From: Methanosphaera sp. BMS
GTDB lineage: Archaea > Methanobacteriota > Methanobacteria > Methanobacteriales > Methanobacteriaceae
DNA length: 64,000 nucleotides
Assembly (NCBI RefSeq): GCF_003268005.1
Contig: NZ_CP014213.1
Span: forward strand, 1,860,001-1,924,000
Direction of reading: 5' to 3'
Both the position numbers and the translations under genes were made by a program. The notes under the pieces are model-generated. The model was not told the origin of the DNA and did not search any database. It was given only the letters and a program-made list of their open reading frames with translations. Shown here one piece after another: positions 1-9,374 of the stretch (position 1 is the stretch's first letter; every line of letters begins with the position of its first letter).

Positions 1-386
1 TGCTTTATGGCTACCTTGGTAGATAACACGAACAATACGTTGACCAAAACGAATATCAAACCATACATTAACTCGGGCAACAAATCATAAGGGTTATGTG
101 CCACCCATGCCGTAAAGTATGGAACCAATGTAACAATGAAAATCAATACAGAATACATCCAGATAACATTATTGTTAATATCCTCAAGAAAATTGAATAA
201 CTTCCGATGATGGTCCCATATGCTAAAGAGTATTATGAAACTTAGAAAATATGCAAAAAACATTACATGCAGATCCCATATCCCCCTCATGGTCATAGTT
301 GTCGGTTGGGGAATCTTAAGTACCATAACAGTCATCATGATTGCAAGAATTGCATCAATAAATGTTTCAAAACGACCAGAATCCAT
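1..386 (-). CDS. TMEM175-type (DUF1211) membrane protein, partial
   Basis: The reverse strand is open from an ATG at 386 to the window edge, giving the first 128 codons. The start is preceded by a strong ribosome site, GGAGGTT, at about 391-397. The N-terminus reads RFETFIDAILAIMMTVM, close to the R-F-S-D-A pore-helix signature of prokaryotic TMEM175 potassium channels; the usual FSD is FID here. Three hydrophobic segments follow, at roughly residues 10-27, 40-58 and 75-92. Prokaryotic TMEM175 channels are about 200 residues, so the C-terminal part is missing. Potassium-channel function is inferred from the family only. The gene diverges from cbiD. Confidence 0.72.
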   Translation of the reverse strand, partial: MDSGRFETFIDAILAIMMTVMVLKIPQPTTMTMRGIWDLHVMFFAYFLSFIILFSIWDHHRKLFNFLEDINNNVIWMYSVLIFIVTLVPYFTAWVAHNPYDLLPELMYGLIFVLVNVLFVLSTKVAIK

Positions 387-886
387 TATAAACCTCCATA
401 AATAATTATTGTCACATTATGAAAATAAACAATAATCAAAATAATAATAACAAACAATATGATTTAATAATAATTTTGAGATTATTCCTATTTAAATTAG
501 TAACATGAATACAAAATAGTGATAAACAGTGAAGAATTTAACCAAAAGATACCATGCTGAGAGAAAACACCGATCAAATCCTGCTGAGGCTTTTTATAAT
601 GATTAACCAAGAAACACTTTTAAAAACGCTTGAACAAAAGAATATAGTATAATGATACATAATTAGAGTTCAACAATAGCTATTATCAATCACGTCAGTC
701 TTAAAATTGTTTTTAGATGATTATAAGCAATAACTGTAAGGCAATGCTTATGATTGAATTACTGCCAGGTTGATATATTTTTAAGCAGATTTAAGTAAAT
801 ATTATTGAATTAAAAAAGATATATAATATACATATAATAAATTATTCAATCAGTACAAGATGTAATGTATTAAGGAATGTATAACT
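387..886. other. 500-bp intergenic region between divergent genes
   Basis: This AT-rich stretch separates the TMEM175-type gene from cbiD, so it should hold both promoters. A TATA-like run lies at about 819-840 upstream of cbiD. A hairpin with the 6-bp stem ATAAGC/GCTTAT (723-728 and 746-751, 17-nt loop) is the only clear secondary-structure element. I see no coding region, tRNA or recognisable riboswitch. Confidence 0.5.
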
Positions 887-1987
887 ATGGAACATCATAA
901 AAATTCGGAAGAGAAGTCAGGAATTACAACCGGAAGCTGTGCCACTGCGGCAAGTGTTGCGGCATTGCTGACAATACTCGACAAGTCACCTGCTGTAGTT
1001 AACATAATTGCACCGAATAGCCAGTTAACTGCAGAAATATATGATACGAAGAAGCTTTCAGATACACAGGCAGAAGCTATCGTTGAAAAGCCAACATATA
1101 ACGATCCGGATGTTACCCGTGGAATTAAAATTGTATCACAGGTTTGTTTGACGGATAATATAGGAGAAGTTGAAATAACGGCGGGTGAAGGTGTTGGAGT
1201 TGTTACAAAACCGGGTCTTCAAATACCTGTGGGTGAATATGCCATCAATCCCGTTCCAAGAAAGATGATTAAGGAAAATATTAAAAGGTTCTTACCTGAT
1301 AACAAGGGTGCGATTGTTAAAATCATAATTCCGGAGGGCAAAGAGATAGCACCAAAAACTATGAACAGCCGTTTAGGAATAATTGATGGAATATCCATAC
1401 TTGGAACTACCGGTATAGCCAGACCAATGTCCAATAAGGCATATACAGATTCACTCAGAGTACAGTTGGATGTGGCAAGTGCCAATGGATATGAGGAGCT
1501 GTTATTTGTACCCGGCAATATCGGTACAAGAATTGCCAATGAAAGACTCGTTATAGATGAGGATGCCATAATCGAGATGAGTAACTTTGTAGGTTATATG
1601 CTTGATGAGGCAGACAAGATGGACGCGTTTAAATCAATAACAATCTTTGGTCATGCGGGCAAACTAATTAAGATTGCCGCAGGAATATTCAATACCAAGC
1701 AGAGTGTGGCCGATGCCAGACGTGAGATTATGACTGCCTACAGCGGATTATGCGGTGCAGATACAAATACCCTGCAGAGGATATTTGATTGTATCACCAC
1801 GGAGGACGTCATTAAGATATTGGATGAAAACAATCTTACCACCGATGTATTCGAGTTGATTGGTGATAAGATAGAAGAGTTATGTGAGCTTAAGTACAAC
1901 ATCAAGTTTCATGCCATTATCGTGAAGATGAATGGCGAAATATTAAATCCATCCAAAACAGATACAATCCCATTTGAATGGAAATAA
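887..1987 (+). CDS. cbiD: Cobalt-precorrin-5B (C1)-methyltransferase CbiD
   Basis: The 366-residue product begins with the family signature GITTGSCATAA at residues 12-22, where CbiD proteins bind S-adenosylmethionine; the overall length is typical of the family. CbiD methylates C1 of cobalt-precorrin-5B in the oxygen-independent (early cobalt) corrin pathway. This supports cobamide synthesis for methanogen methyltransferases. An AAGGA site sits about 10 nt upstream of the ATG. A second corrin gene, cbiT, lies at 20.8 kb, so the pathway is scattered rather than in one operon. The glycosyltransferase starts 60 nt downstream on the same strand but looks functionally unrelated. Confidence 0.93.
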   Translation: MEHHKNSEEKSGITTGSCATAASVAALLTILDKSPAVVNIIAPNSQLTAEIYDTKKLSDTQAEAIVEKPTYNDPDVTRGIKIVSQVCLTDNIGEVEITAGEGVGVVTKPGLQIPVGEYAINPVPRKMIKENIKRFLPDNKGAIVKIIIPEGKEIAPKTMNSRLGIIDGISILGTTGIARPMSNKAYTDSLRVQLDVASANGYEELLFVPGNIGTRIANERLVIDEDAIIEMSNFVGYMLDEADKMDAFKSITIFGHAGKLIKIAAGIFNTKQSVADARREIMTAYSGLCGADTNTLQRIFDCITTEDVIKILDENNLTTDVFELIGDKIEELCELKYNIKFHAIIVKMNGEILNPSKTDTIPFEWK

Positions 1988-2047
1988 TCCCATTAAAATA
2001 ATTGAACGGTTAAATTATAAAGAAAACTCAAAGAGAAGTGTTTTACC

Positions 2048-3121
2048 ATGAATATTTGTATTGTTGGTCAGTATCCCCCACAATTAGGTGGCATATCCAC
2101 ATACACATCCAACGTTAAAAATCAACTTGAAAGACTGGGCCATAATGTATATGTACTAACATATCCCAGCAATGCTACCAGAGAGGATAATGTATTTGAA
2201 GCCAGTACCGTTAATGTTCCAGTACTTCGTGGCTTGAGCTTTATAATTTCAAGTTACAGATTACTCATGAGGATTGTTGAAAAATATGATATTGACTTGA
2301 TACATGCAAACTATATCCTTCCACCGGCACTGGTGGCGGTATTGACAAAAAGAAAGAAAGGCATAAGAATTGTTACAAGTGTCCATGGATCTGACATAAA
2401 TATACTAGCCAATAACATCCTGCTTAAAGGGATAATAAAATACACATTAAAAAAGAGTGATGATATATATTTCGTTAGCAAAGAATTATACAATAAAGCG
2501 TTGAAATTGAATATCGAGGGCCTGGAGGAAAAATCAAGCATAACACCAAACACAGTTGATATAGAAAAGTTCAATGAAGACACGTCCGGCAAAAGTCCAC
2601 TTAAACAAGAGTATAAAAAGCCGCTGGTGATATTCATAGGAAATCTTGTAAAACAGAAGGGATTGGAATACCTGCTTGAAGCAAAGGCCATCTCCAAAAC
2701 AGATTATGTACTGTTAATCTATGGGGATGGAGCTGAACATGACAACCTTAAGGACATTATAGAAAAAAATAACATTAAAGACACTTATCTGATGGGAAAA
2801 ACATATAACCCCGAAAAGATAATACCACAGGCCGATGTGATGGTACTGCCATCAGTATCAGAGGGGGCAAGCATAGTGGCACTTGAATCCATGGCCTGTA
2901 AAAAGGCATTCATATCAACAGATACCGGAAATATAAAAGATGTGATTACAAATAATGAAAATGGAATAATAGTAGCACCAAGAGACAGTAAAGCATTATC
3001 ACATGAAATTGACAGACTCATAATTGATGAGAAATTAAGAGAAAAATTAGCAGACAACGCTAGAAAAACCATAATTGATAAATATTCAAAAATAAACATC
3101 CCATACCTGGAAAGGGAATAA
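2048..3121 (+). CDS. Family 4 glycosyltransferase
   Basis: The 357-residue protein has the GT-B layout of GT4 enzymes. The N-terminal half starts with GQYPPQLGGISTYTSNV, the glycine-rich acceptor-side loop. The C-terminal nucleotide-sugar half carries an E-x7-E motif, EGASIVALE, at about residues 272-280, preceded by DVMVLPSVS. No membrane segment is seen, so it is probably cytoplasmic or membrane-peripheral. It would transfer a sugar from an activated donor to a glycolipid, polysaccharide or glycoprotein acceptor; the substrates cannot be told. It ends 59 nt before the helicase gene, which has its own ribosome site. Confidence 0.88.
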   Translation: MNICIVGQYPPQLGGISTYTSNVKNQLERLGHNVYVLTYPSNATREDNVFEASTVNVPVLRGLSFIISSYRLLMRIVEKYDIDLIHANYILPPALVAVLTKRKKGIRIVTSVHGSDINILANNILLKGIIKYTLKKSDDIYFVSKELYNKALKLNIEGLEEKSSITPNTVDIEKFNEDTSGKSPLKQEYKKPLVIFIGNLVKQKGLEYLLEAKAISKTDYVLLIYGDGAEHDNLKDIIEKNNIKDTYLMGKTYNPEKIIPQADVMVLPSVSEGASIVALESMACKKAFISTDTGNIKDVITNNENGIIVAPRDSKALSHEIDRLIIDEKLREKLADNARKTIIDKYSKINIPYLERE

Positions 3122-3180
3122 TGAAAAGAGGATATCCATAACAATAATTAAAAAAAATAGAGCATATAGGGGGAAAAGCC

Positions 3181-5274
3181 ATGGCCAATATAGATTCGAA
3201 TATTGAAGAGATAATGAATAAAGCATACCCGTTTATCGAAGAATATAATCCTGCACAGCAAGCCGTGATAGACTCAGGATACCTGGAAAACAATGACAAT
3301 TATATAATATCCATACCTACAGCCAGCGGTAAGACTGTACTGGGAGTGCTTGCAATGCTCAAGGTACTTCTTCAAGGGGGAAAGGTGGTATATGCAGTGC
3401 CGCTTATTTCACTGCAAAACGAGAAATACAAGGAATTCAAGGTATTCGAACAATTCGGATATAAGGTGGGAAAGCACCCTCGAAACAGTGACATATCCGT
3501 AATGGTATTTGAATCATTTGATGCACTTACAAGATTTTCCATGAACGTCCTGCATGAGTTGGACCTGCTTATCATAGATGAGTTTCACATGATAGGCGAA
3601 TACAGCCGTGGACCTACAATAGAATGTGCAATAACCAGGATAAAGGAAAACAACAAGTCCATCAGAATCATAGCATTATCAGCCACACTCCAGAACATGG
3701 ATGAGATGGCCCATTGGCTTGAAGCCGAAGTGGTAACACATGACTATAGACCGGTACCGCTACACAAGGAAGTGCTATGTGCAGAGGAATTCGGTACAAA
3801 GGACAAGAACAACATAATATACAAGCTATTGAATGATAGCTTAGATGATTCCTCACAGATGCTGGTATTTGTATCAACAAGGCGATTTACAGAATCATTG
3901 GCCGCCAACATGGCAGATAAGATTTCAAGATACATACCCGACAGTCAAAGGGAGATATTTAACAACATTGCCGAGGAAATACTTGAAGTTCCACGAAAAA
4001 GTAACTCCCAACCGACGGAGGTATGTAAGAAGCTGGCCGAATGCATGAGATGCGGAGTGGCCTTCCATCATGCAGGGCTGTTTGACAGACAAAAGGAGAT
4101 AATAGAGGATGAATTTATAAATGGAAATCTTCTTATGATAACGGCAACGCCCAGTTTAATGTATGGGGTAAACCTTCCATCAAAAAGGGTTGTTATACGT
4201 GACTACAACCGCTGGACAGATCAGGGACAAACCACCATTCCAGTATTTGACTATGAACAGATGTCCGGTAGAGCAGGCAGACCCGGATTTGATACGGAAG
4301 GATATTCATACCTTCTTGCAAAGACATATGATGAGGCATTTGACCTTGATGATCATTATGTTCATGGAGAAATTGAGGTAACAAATTCAAAGTTAATAGA
4401 CAATGAAGATGCCGTGTTAAAACAGATAATCACACAGATATCCACGGGATTTGCAAAGGACTTGGATGATTTGATAGAATTCTTCAACAAAACATTCTAT
4501 GGATTTCAAATAGCACATACCTACAGTACAATGAGCTTTGGATTTAGTGATGAATCCATAAAATATGAAATATCCTCTGCACTTGAATATCTTATCCAGA
4601 ATCAGATTATCAGGGTTTCCCCTTCAGGACTTCAGACAACACCTCTGGGAACATTGATATCCAAAAACAACTATGCCGTTAAGACCGCCGTAAAACTTAA
4701 GGATTACTCTACAATGCATACAAATACATTTAATCCCGCCGAGATAATCTATGAAATATCCAAGACAAAGGATATGCCTCAAATCAACACGAAGTTCAAA
4801 GCAAATAAGGATAATATCAGAGAGGTATTAAGCAATAAGGGAGTATTCGTAAGCTTTGTACAGAACAATGAGTCAACCGCTGCAAGTCTACTGGAATGGA
4901 TTAACGAACGAAAAGAGTTTGAAATAGAAAACTATCTTAAGGTATATGCGGCTTCAACCAGACGTGCAAGCTATGAAGCGGCAAACCTTGTCAAATACTA
5001 TCAGGATATCTGTAATGTCCTGGGTAACTACAAATACCTGACAGAGATTGACAAGTTAAGCTCAAGGCTATATTATGGCGTGAAGGAAGATATTCTTCCA
5101 TTGGTTATTGGAATAAAACGCTTAGGTCGTCAAAGAGCAAGACTGGTTACCAACGTATTCGGCAAAAACCTTGCATATGTTGACATTAATGAATTAACCA
5201 AGATTGACGGGATCGGTCCAAAGACTGCCGAGAAAATAATCGAATTCTACGAACACAACAAAGAAATAATGTGA
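3181..5274 (+). CDS. hel308: Hel308-type superfamily 2 DNA helicase
   Basis: The 697-residue product has the Ski2-like helicase motifs in order: a Q-motif-like YNPAQQAVI at residues 22-30, Walker A PTASGKT at 46-52, the DExH box DEFH at 133-136, LSATLQN near 166, and motif VI QMSGRAGRPG at about 360-369. It ends in a helix-hairpin-helix, DGIGPKTAEK, near residue 677, as in archaeal Hel308. Hel308 is a 3'-5' helicase acting on stalled or branched replication forks. The ATG at 3181 follows a GGGGGA ribosome site. The next gene begins 1 nt past the stop, so the two are probably co-transcribed. Confidence 0.88.
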   Translation: MANIDSNIEEIMNKAYPFIEEYNPAQQAVIDSGYLENNDNYIISIPTASGKTVLGVLAMLKVLLQGGKVVYAVPLISLQNEKYKEFKVFEQFGYKVGKHPRNSDISVMVFESFDALTRFSMNVLHELDLLIIDEFHMIGEYSRGPTIECAITRIKENNKSIRIIALSATLQNMDEMAHWLEAEVVTHDYRPVPLHKEVLCAEEFGTKDKNNIIYKLLNDSLDDSSQMLVFVSTRRFTESLAANMADKISRYIPDSQREIFNNIAEEILEVPRKSNSQPTEVCKKLAECMRCGVAFHHAGLFDRQKEIIEDEFINGNLLMITATPSLMYGVNLPSKRVVIRDYNRWTDQGQTTIPVFDYEQMSGRAGRPGFDTEGYSYLLAKTYDEAFDLDDHYVHGEIEVTNSKLIDNEDAVLKQIITQISTGFAKDLDDLIEFFNKTFYGFQIAHTYSTMSFGFSDESIKYEISSALEYLIQNQIIRVSPSGLQTTPLGTLISKNNYAVKTAVKLKDYSTMHTNTFNPAEIIYEISKTKDMPQINTKFKANKDNIREVLSNKGVFVSFVQNNESTAASLLEWINERKEFEIENYLKVYAASTRRASYEAANLVKYYQDICNVLGNYKYLTEIDKLSSRLYYGVKEDILPLVIGIKRLGRQRARLVTNVFGKNLAYVDINELTKIDGIGPKTAEKIIEFYEHNKEIM

Positions 5275-5275
5275 A

Positions 5276-5764
5276 GTGCTGGAAATGCTGACTGAGGGCA
5301 ATTTAACATATGACCAACTGAAAGAGATACTTCAAGAAAAGGCTGATGAGATTAAACTGGATGATTTGTATGAATTGTCATACCTTTTTAATGATGACGT
5401 GAAATATCTGCCGGACAAATATGGAGAGGATTATAGAAAGTCAATAGTCCAGTTGATGATAAAAAGGTACAACCTATTGAAAAACGATAAGAAATCATAT
5501 CCCGGATTAGTGGATAAGGACGAAATAGCTAAAATCAATGAACTGTTGAATAGGGAATTTGAGGATAAAATATTAAATAAGTTTAACATAATTATTATAT
5601 ATACAGGATACTTTTTAAAAGAACCAATACATCCAAGCAGCAGCGTATTTGCTGGATTAAAAAGTATCAGCTATGATGGTGAAAATTATTATTGTCCCAT
5701 AAAGAAGCATCACGTTGAAAACGAGAACGCCATATGCAAGTATTGCATTGCAAAGGAGGTCTGA
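5276..5764 (+). CDS. UPF0305/DUF2115 family protein
   Basis: The 162-residue soluble protein begins at GTG, 1 nt after the helicase stop; the in-frame ATG at 5285 is an alternative start. It resembles the methanogen UPF0305 (DUF2115) family: an N-terminal helical part with LSYLFNDDVKYLPDKYGEDY, an ILNKFNIIIIYTGYFLKEPIHP segment split around the middle, and a C-terminal YYCPIKKHH...CKYC end. The C-terminal cysteines suggest a metal site. The family has no established function. Tight coupling to the helicase suggests translational coupling, and perhaps a nucleic-acid role. Confidence 0.68.
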   Translation: MLEMLTEGNLTYDQLKEILQEKADEIKLDDLYELSYLFNDDVKYLPDKYGEDYRKSIVQLMIKRYNLLKNDKKSYPGLVDKDEIAKINELLNREFEDKILNKFNIIIIYTGYFLKEPIHPSSSVFAGLKSISYDGENYYCPIKKHHVENENAICKYCIAKEV

Positions 5765-5768
5765 GAAA

Positions 5769-6122
5769 ATGGTAGATTATGAAGAAATATTAGAACGTCT
5801 TGAAAATAATAAAAAGCTACATGAAAAAATGGTTAAGGAAGGCGTGGAGAACATAAATAAAAAACTTAAAAGCGATAAATATACCGTAGACAGCCTAGTA
5901 GCAGACAGTGACCTGGGCCATAAGTATCATGACTTGATTGACCAAAAGGACATGATTAATTCAAAGTTAAAGATGGATGTTAATAAGCGTCTTCATCAGA
6001 TAGATGTTGAGTTATATCATTTAAACAATTCATTGGACAATCAAAGCAAAATGATTAACTACAAATTTGAAAGCAAGAAGGAAGAACTGTTATCCAATCT
6101 CAAATATAAAGTCAACTCCTAG
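5769..6122 (+). CDS. Small coiled-coil protein
   Basis: I do not recognise a family. The start is fixed by a strong AGGAGGTC site at about 5753-5760, just before the ATG at 5769, giving 117 residues. The sequence is highly charged (many Lys, Glu and Asp), has no membrane segment and few small hydrophobics, and shows heptad-like leucine spacing (ILERLENNKKLHEKM, then KLKMDVNKRLHQIDVELYHL). This points to a long coiled coil. It lies 4 nt after the UPF0305 stop and closes the helicase-UPF0305 operon. The reading-frame support is good; the function is unknown. Confidence 0.7.
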   Translation: MVDYEEILERLENNKKLHEKMVKEGVENINKKLKSDKYTVDSLVADSDLGHKYHDLIDQKDMINSKLKMDVNKRLHQIDVELYHLNNSLDNQSKMINYKFESKKEELLSNLKYKVNS

Positions 6123-6200
6123 AAATATACAAATAAGACAAATAATGTCATTATGATGGTGACTTTCAGTTAGATGGTGGAAGCCTAGTTAAAACATGAA

Positions 6201-6247
6201 AAATGTTATTGTTAGAATCAGTAATAGATTCTTCCAACATAACATTT
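6201..6247. repeat. Imperfect inverted repeat, hairpin copy 1
   Basis: AAATGTTAT (6201-6209) pairs with ATAACATTT (6239-6247), and AGAATC (6214-6219) pairs with GATTCT (6227-6232), around a 7-nt loop. The right half, AATAGATTC-N8-cATAACATTT in outline, recurs in copy 2. Confidence 0.6.
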
Positions 6248-6360
6248 ATGAACTAATTTTAGATATTTATCCAATTTTACCAATCTTGATTCTTAAACTT
6301 ATATGAGCAATACTTTTTTTGTTTAAAAATACTTTTTGCCAAGTCTTATTAAGGTGTAAA

Positions 6361-6411
6361 AAAAATGTTTTTATATGATTCTTTGAATAGATTCATTTAA
6401 AAATAACATTT
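6361..6411. repeat. Imperfect inverted repeat, hairpin copy 2
   Basis: AAAAATGTT at the left faces AATAACATTTTT at the right, with a GATTC/GATTC-containing centre. AATAGATTC (6386-6394) and ATAACATTT (6403-6411) match the right arm of the copy at 6201-6247, so the two hairpins look like members of one short repeat family. Confidence 0.5.
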
Positions 6412-6823
6412 TTAGATATACTGCTTTTTTTTAATAATTTGTATGGTATTTCTATTTTTTCTTACTTATTATATTTGTTCACATATTATGATAATAAACA
6501 ACACCACATTAAATAAAAGTTATATATTTAATGGAAAAGTCACCATGTTCAAATTCTTCTTAATCAAAAACATCCTTTATAAGATCCAAATTCATATCTT
6601 TCATAATTTTGGATAACAATTTTTTGGGATGGAATTTATGTTATTTTTCTATGATATGTTATTTTATGTTGTATATTATATAAATTATCTAAAATAATTA
6701 ATTATATATATTATACTACACAACTATTATCTGGGATTTATATCTTATAATACATAAAAATGATAAAAAATTAAATTTTATTTCTTTTACTATATAAGAT
6801 TATTATAATTACATTATCTGGAA

Positions 6824-8071
6824 GTGAAAATTCATGCTAAAACGTCAATTTACCTGGATAAAATTAAAAGGCTTATGGATACGAATGAAATAAAACTTAT
6901 AACTGGTGTTCGTCGTTCAGGAAAGACCTATTTTTTAAAATCAATAATGGAAGAGTTAAAAGATAGGCAGATACATGACGATAATATTATTTTTATATCA
7001 TTTGAATCAGGACAATACCGTAAAATTAGAATAGATACCCAATTGGATGAAATACTCAAATCATCAATACCACAAAACAATAAAAAAGTATACTTACTTT
7101 TTGATGAAATTCAACGAGTATCCGGATGGGAAGAAAGTATAACCTCCTATCTTGTTGACTATAACTGTGATATTTATATTACAGGTTCAAATTCTAAAAT
7201 GTTATCTGGAGAATTAGCAACAAATTTAAGTGGAAGATATGTGACACTAGAATTGTTCCCATTTTCATTCAATGAAATTATGGAATACAATGAAAAAATA
7301 TTGGAAAAAAAGGTTACATTAGAATTAGAAAACAAATTATTTGAGGAATATCTGGAATATGGTGGATTTCCGGGATTATTACAGTATAATGAAAATGAAT
7401 CCAAACAAAATTATTTAAAATCCACTTATGATTCAATAGTACTACATGATATACTTGAAAAAAGCAATATAAGAGATTTTGATTTATTGGAAAGATTATT
7501 AGATTTCCTTATAAGTAATACAGGACAAATGTATTCGGCTAATTCAATTTCAAAATATCTTAAGGAAGACAATAAGTACATTAAACGTGAATCTAGTGAT
7601 ATATCTGTAAAAACTTTAATAAATTATAATGATAATATACAAAAATCTATGATTATATCAAAATGTAAACGAGAGGATATTATCGGAAAGAAAAAACTGA
7701 AATTTTTAGAAAAATATTATGTTGTAGACTTAGGCTTTTACACATTACTTAATGAAAATAAACGTAACTATGGTCAAATACTGGAAACAATTGTATATAA
7801 TGAATTAAGAAGACGTGGCTATGCCGTAACTGTAGGTGAAGTAAATAATTTAGAAGTGGATTTTATTGCACGAAAATTTAAGAAAAAAATATACGTACAA
7901 GTATCAACAAGCCTTCAAGATGACAAAACACGTGAGAGAGAATTTAAACCATTGAAGAAAATCAAAGATAATTTCCCAAAATATATTATTTCAAATGATA
8001 CATTTGATTTTTCAGAAGATGGTATCATACATTTAAACATAAAAGAATTTCTTAAAAAGGAGACTTTTTAA
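6824..8071 (+). CDS. AAA_14/DUF4143 ATPase
   Basis: The 415-residue protein starts at GTG. Walker A GVRRSGKT is at residues 28-35 and the Walker B-like YLLFDEIQ near 90-97, followed by ITGSNSKMLSGELATNLSGRY, a split version of the TGSSSxLLS...GR pattern of the AAA_14 domain. The C-terminal part (ETIVYNELRRRGY...EVDFIARKF...IYVQVS) is the DUF4143 domain with a PD-(D/E)xK-like fold. Such proteins are common, patchy accessory genes in archaea and bacteria, and their role is unsettled. Here the gene stands alone between an AT-rich repeat region and transposase debris, which fits horizontal acquisition. Confidence 0.82.
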   Translation: MKIHAKTSIYLDKIKRLMDTNEIKLITGVRRSGKTYFLKSIMEELKDRQIHDDNIIFISFESGQYRKIRIDTQLDEILKSSIPQNNKKVYLLFDEIQRVSGWEESITSYLVDYNCDIYITGSNSKMLSGELATNLSGRYVTLELFPFSFNEIMEYNEKILEKKVTLELENKLFEEYLEYGGFPGLLQYNENESKQNYLKSTYDSIVLHDILEKSNIRDFDLLERLLDFLISNTGQMYSANSISKYLKEDNKYIKRESSDISVKTLINYNDNIQKSMIISKCKREDIIGKKKLKFLEKYYVVDLGFYTLLNENKRNYGQILETIVYNELRRRGYAVTVGEVNNLEVDFIARKFKKKIYVQVSTSLQDDKTREREFKPLKKIKDNFPKYIISNDTFDFSEDGIIHLNIKEFLKKETF

Positions 8072-8126
8072 TATCTGCCCTACTTTAATACCTGATACAA
8101 CCAGCATATAAATAATATTTAGGGTT

Positions 8127-8850
8127 CTAGAAATATTTACTTTCAGAAAGCTTTTGGAAGTCTACTTTTGTATTGACACACAGTTGTATGATTATGCCTG
8201 ACAATAGTACAATCAATGAAGTGGCTTATACATTGAATCGAATGTATATTTGTGTAAATGCTTAAATCCCAATTCCTCTTTTATAAATTTAAAATAATCT
8301 TCAATAAAAACTACATTGATATTAATAACTTATGTGTTAAGAAAGTTTGACCATTAATTCATTAACTAACATTTTATATTCTCTTTTTAAACATTTAGTA
8401 CCTTTTTATTAAAGAAATAGTCTAATGGATAACTAAAAATTGAATTAATTCTTTTTCTATTAAGTTCACCTTTTACAAGAATTAATGGAATAACTTTATA
8501 CATTTTTAAAGCAATTTTATAATTGTGATAGGAGTAATAACCTCTATCAAATAGTAATTTATCTCCAGTTCTAATTATTTTTCTTTTTTTAGTTCTTTCA
8601 AAATAATTGGAACCATTTTTGTATCATGAGGTGAACCAGTGCTTAACAAGAACAACACAGGCATTTTCGTGTGATAATCAAGAACCAATGTTATTTTAAA
8701 GCCCAAATAATTTCCAAGTGCAGTTCCCCAAGATTATTTATTGTCTTTTCCTTCAAGTGATTTCTTAGTAACTTTTTTAAATCTAAAATTAATTCCACAT
8801 CAGCAGGCGTACCATCAACGATTAAAGTTCTATTAGAAGATTTACATTGA
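8127..8850 (-). pseudogene. Decayed DDE transposase
   Basis: Reading the reverse strand in shifting frames gives consecutive transposase-like pieces: VDGTPADVELILDLKK, then LGFKITLVLDYHTKMPVL and LSTGSPHDTKMVPIILKELK, then LLFDRGYYSYHNYKIALKMYKV, then EDYFKFIKEELGFKHLHKYTF, ending near 8127. Several frameshifts and stops interrupt it, so it is inactive. The pieces align one after another with the transposase at 39.4-40.6 kb (DATPVDVD, SGAPHDT, KVLKELKRR, YYSLENYKIG), so both belong to one IS family. No terminal inverted repeats were found at this copy. Confidence 0.72.
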
Positions 8851-9039
8851 ATGGGGAATAAATGATGATGGTACTCCTAGAAACAATTTTAGAAAAAAAG
8901 TAACAGTCAATGATGTATTAGGTATGATAGAAGATGATAGTACTGATAGTTCTGTAGAACTTAAAAAAAGCATATACAAATGAGCAAACTATCATTAGCT
9001 GCATCATTCATTGTGGATATTTTCAAAAAAGTAATTTAG
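8843..9039 (+). pseudogene. Possible gene remnant next to transposase debris
   Basis: From 8843 the + strand is open to a TGA at 8981-8983, with plausible coding composition (EWGINDDGTPRNNFRKKVTV, then DVLGMIEDDSTDSSVELKK) but no start codon. A 19-codon reading frame beginning ATG at 8980 overlaps that stop in ATGA fashion and ends at 9039 (MSKLSLAASFIVDIFKKVI). Together they look like the 3' end of a gene truncated by the adjacent insertion. I do not recognise the family. The call is weak. Confidence 0.3.
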
Positions 9040-9045
9040 GCGGAA

Positions 9046-9348
9046 TTATCCTCCACCAACGGCGTGTCCGCTCATTTCAGAACTGACTTTCTTGTTGACC
9101 TGTTTTTTAATATCTTCCATTGTAATTTCTTTAGGTTCACTGCTTGTATCCTTATAGTATTTCTTATCGGTCACTTCAATATTTCTAGTGTTATACCATA
9201 GTTTAGTCAAATCATCATATTGGATTAATACCCATGAACCATCCTTATTGGTTTTGGTATCTATCACTTCACCAACAGTTCCTATTCTGGTATATATTAC
9301 ATATGATCCTACTTCAATATCTCGTCCATGTTTATCTACAACTGACAT
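9046..9348 (-). CDS. DUF2098 family protein
   Basis: The 100-residue protein contains an SH3-like core, GSYVIYTRIGTVGEVIDTK followed by GSWVLIQYDDLTKLWYN, the hallmark of DUF2098, a methanogen-specific family of unknown function. The C-terminus is a short charged helix. The ATG at 9348 follows AAAGGACGTG. The gene sits 26 nt downstream of the Sua5/YrdC gene on the same strand and may share its transcript. Confidence 0.7.
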   Translation of the reverse strand: MSVVDKHGRDIEVGSYVIYTRIGTVGEVIDTKTNKDGSWVLIQYDDLTKLWYNTRNIEVTDKKYYKDTSSEPKEITMEDIKKQVNKKVSSEMSGHAVGGG

Positions 9349-9374
9349 AATAATGCACGTCCTTTATTAACTAT

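Larger units (their letters stand above)
6123..6823. other. AT-rich 700-bp intergenic region with hairpin repeats
   Basis: No convincing coding sequence is seen here. The region holds two related imperfect inverted repeats at 6201-6247 and 6361-6411 (listed separately). There is also a shorter one, ATCCAAATT at about 6585-6593 facing AATTTTGGAT near 6605-6614. The DNA is extremely AT-rich towards the DUF4143 gene. It looks like the edge of an accessory insertion. Confidence 0.45.

Noticed and set aside
387-886. Cobalamin riboswitch upstream of cbiD
   Set aside because: No B12-box-like sequence is present, and the only hairpin is short; such riboswitches are not expected in this group.
1219-1569. 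116-codon reverse-strand frame inside cbiD
   Set aside because: It lies entirely inside a clear gene and has shadow-like composition with no start signals.
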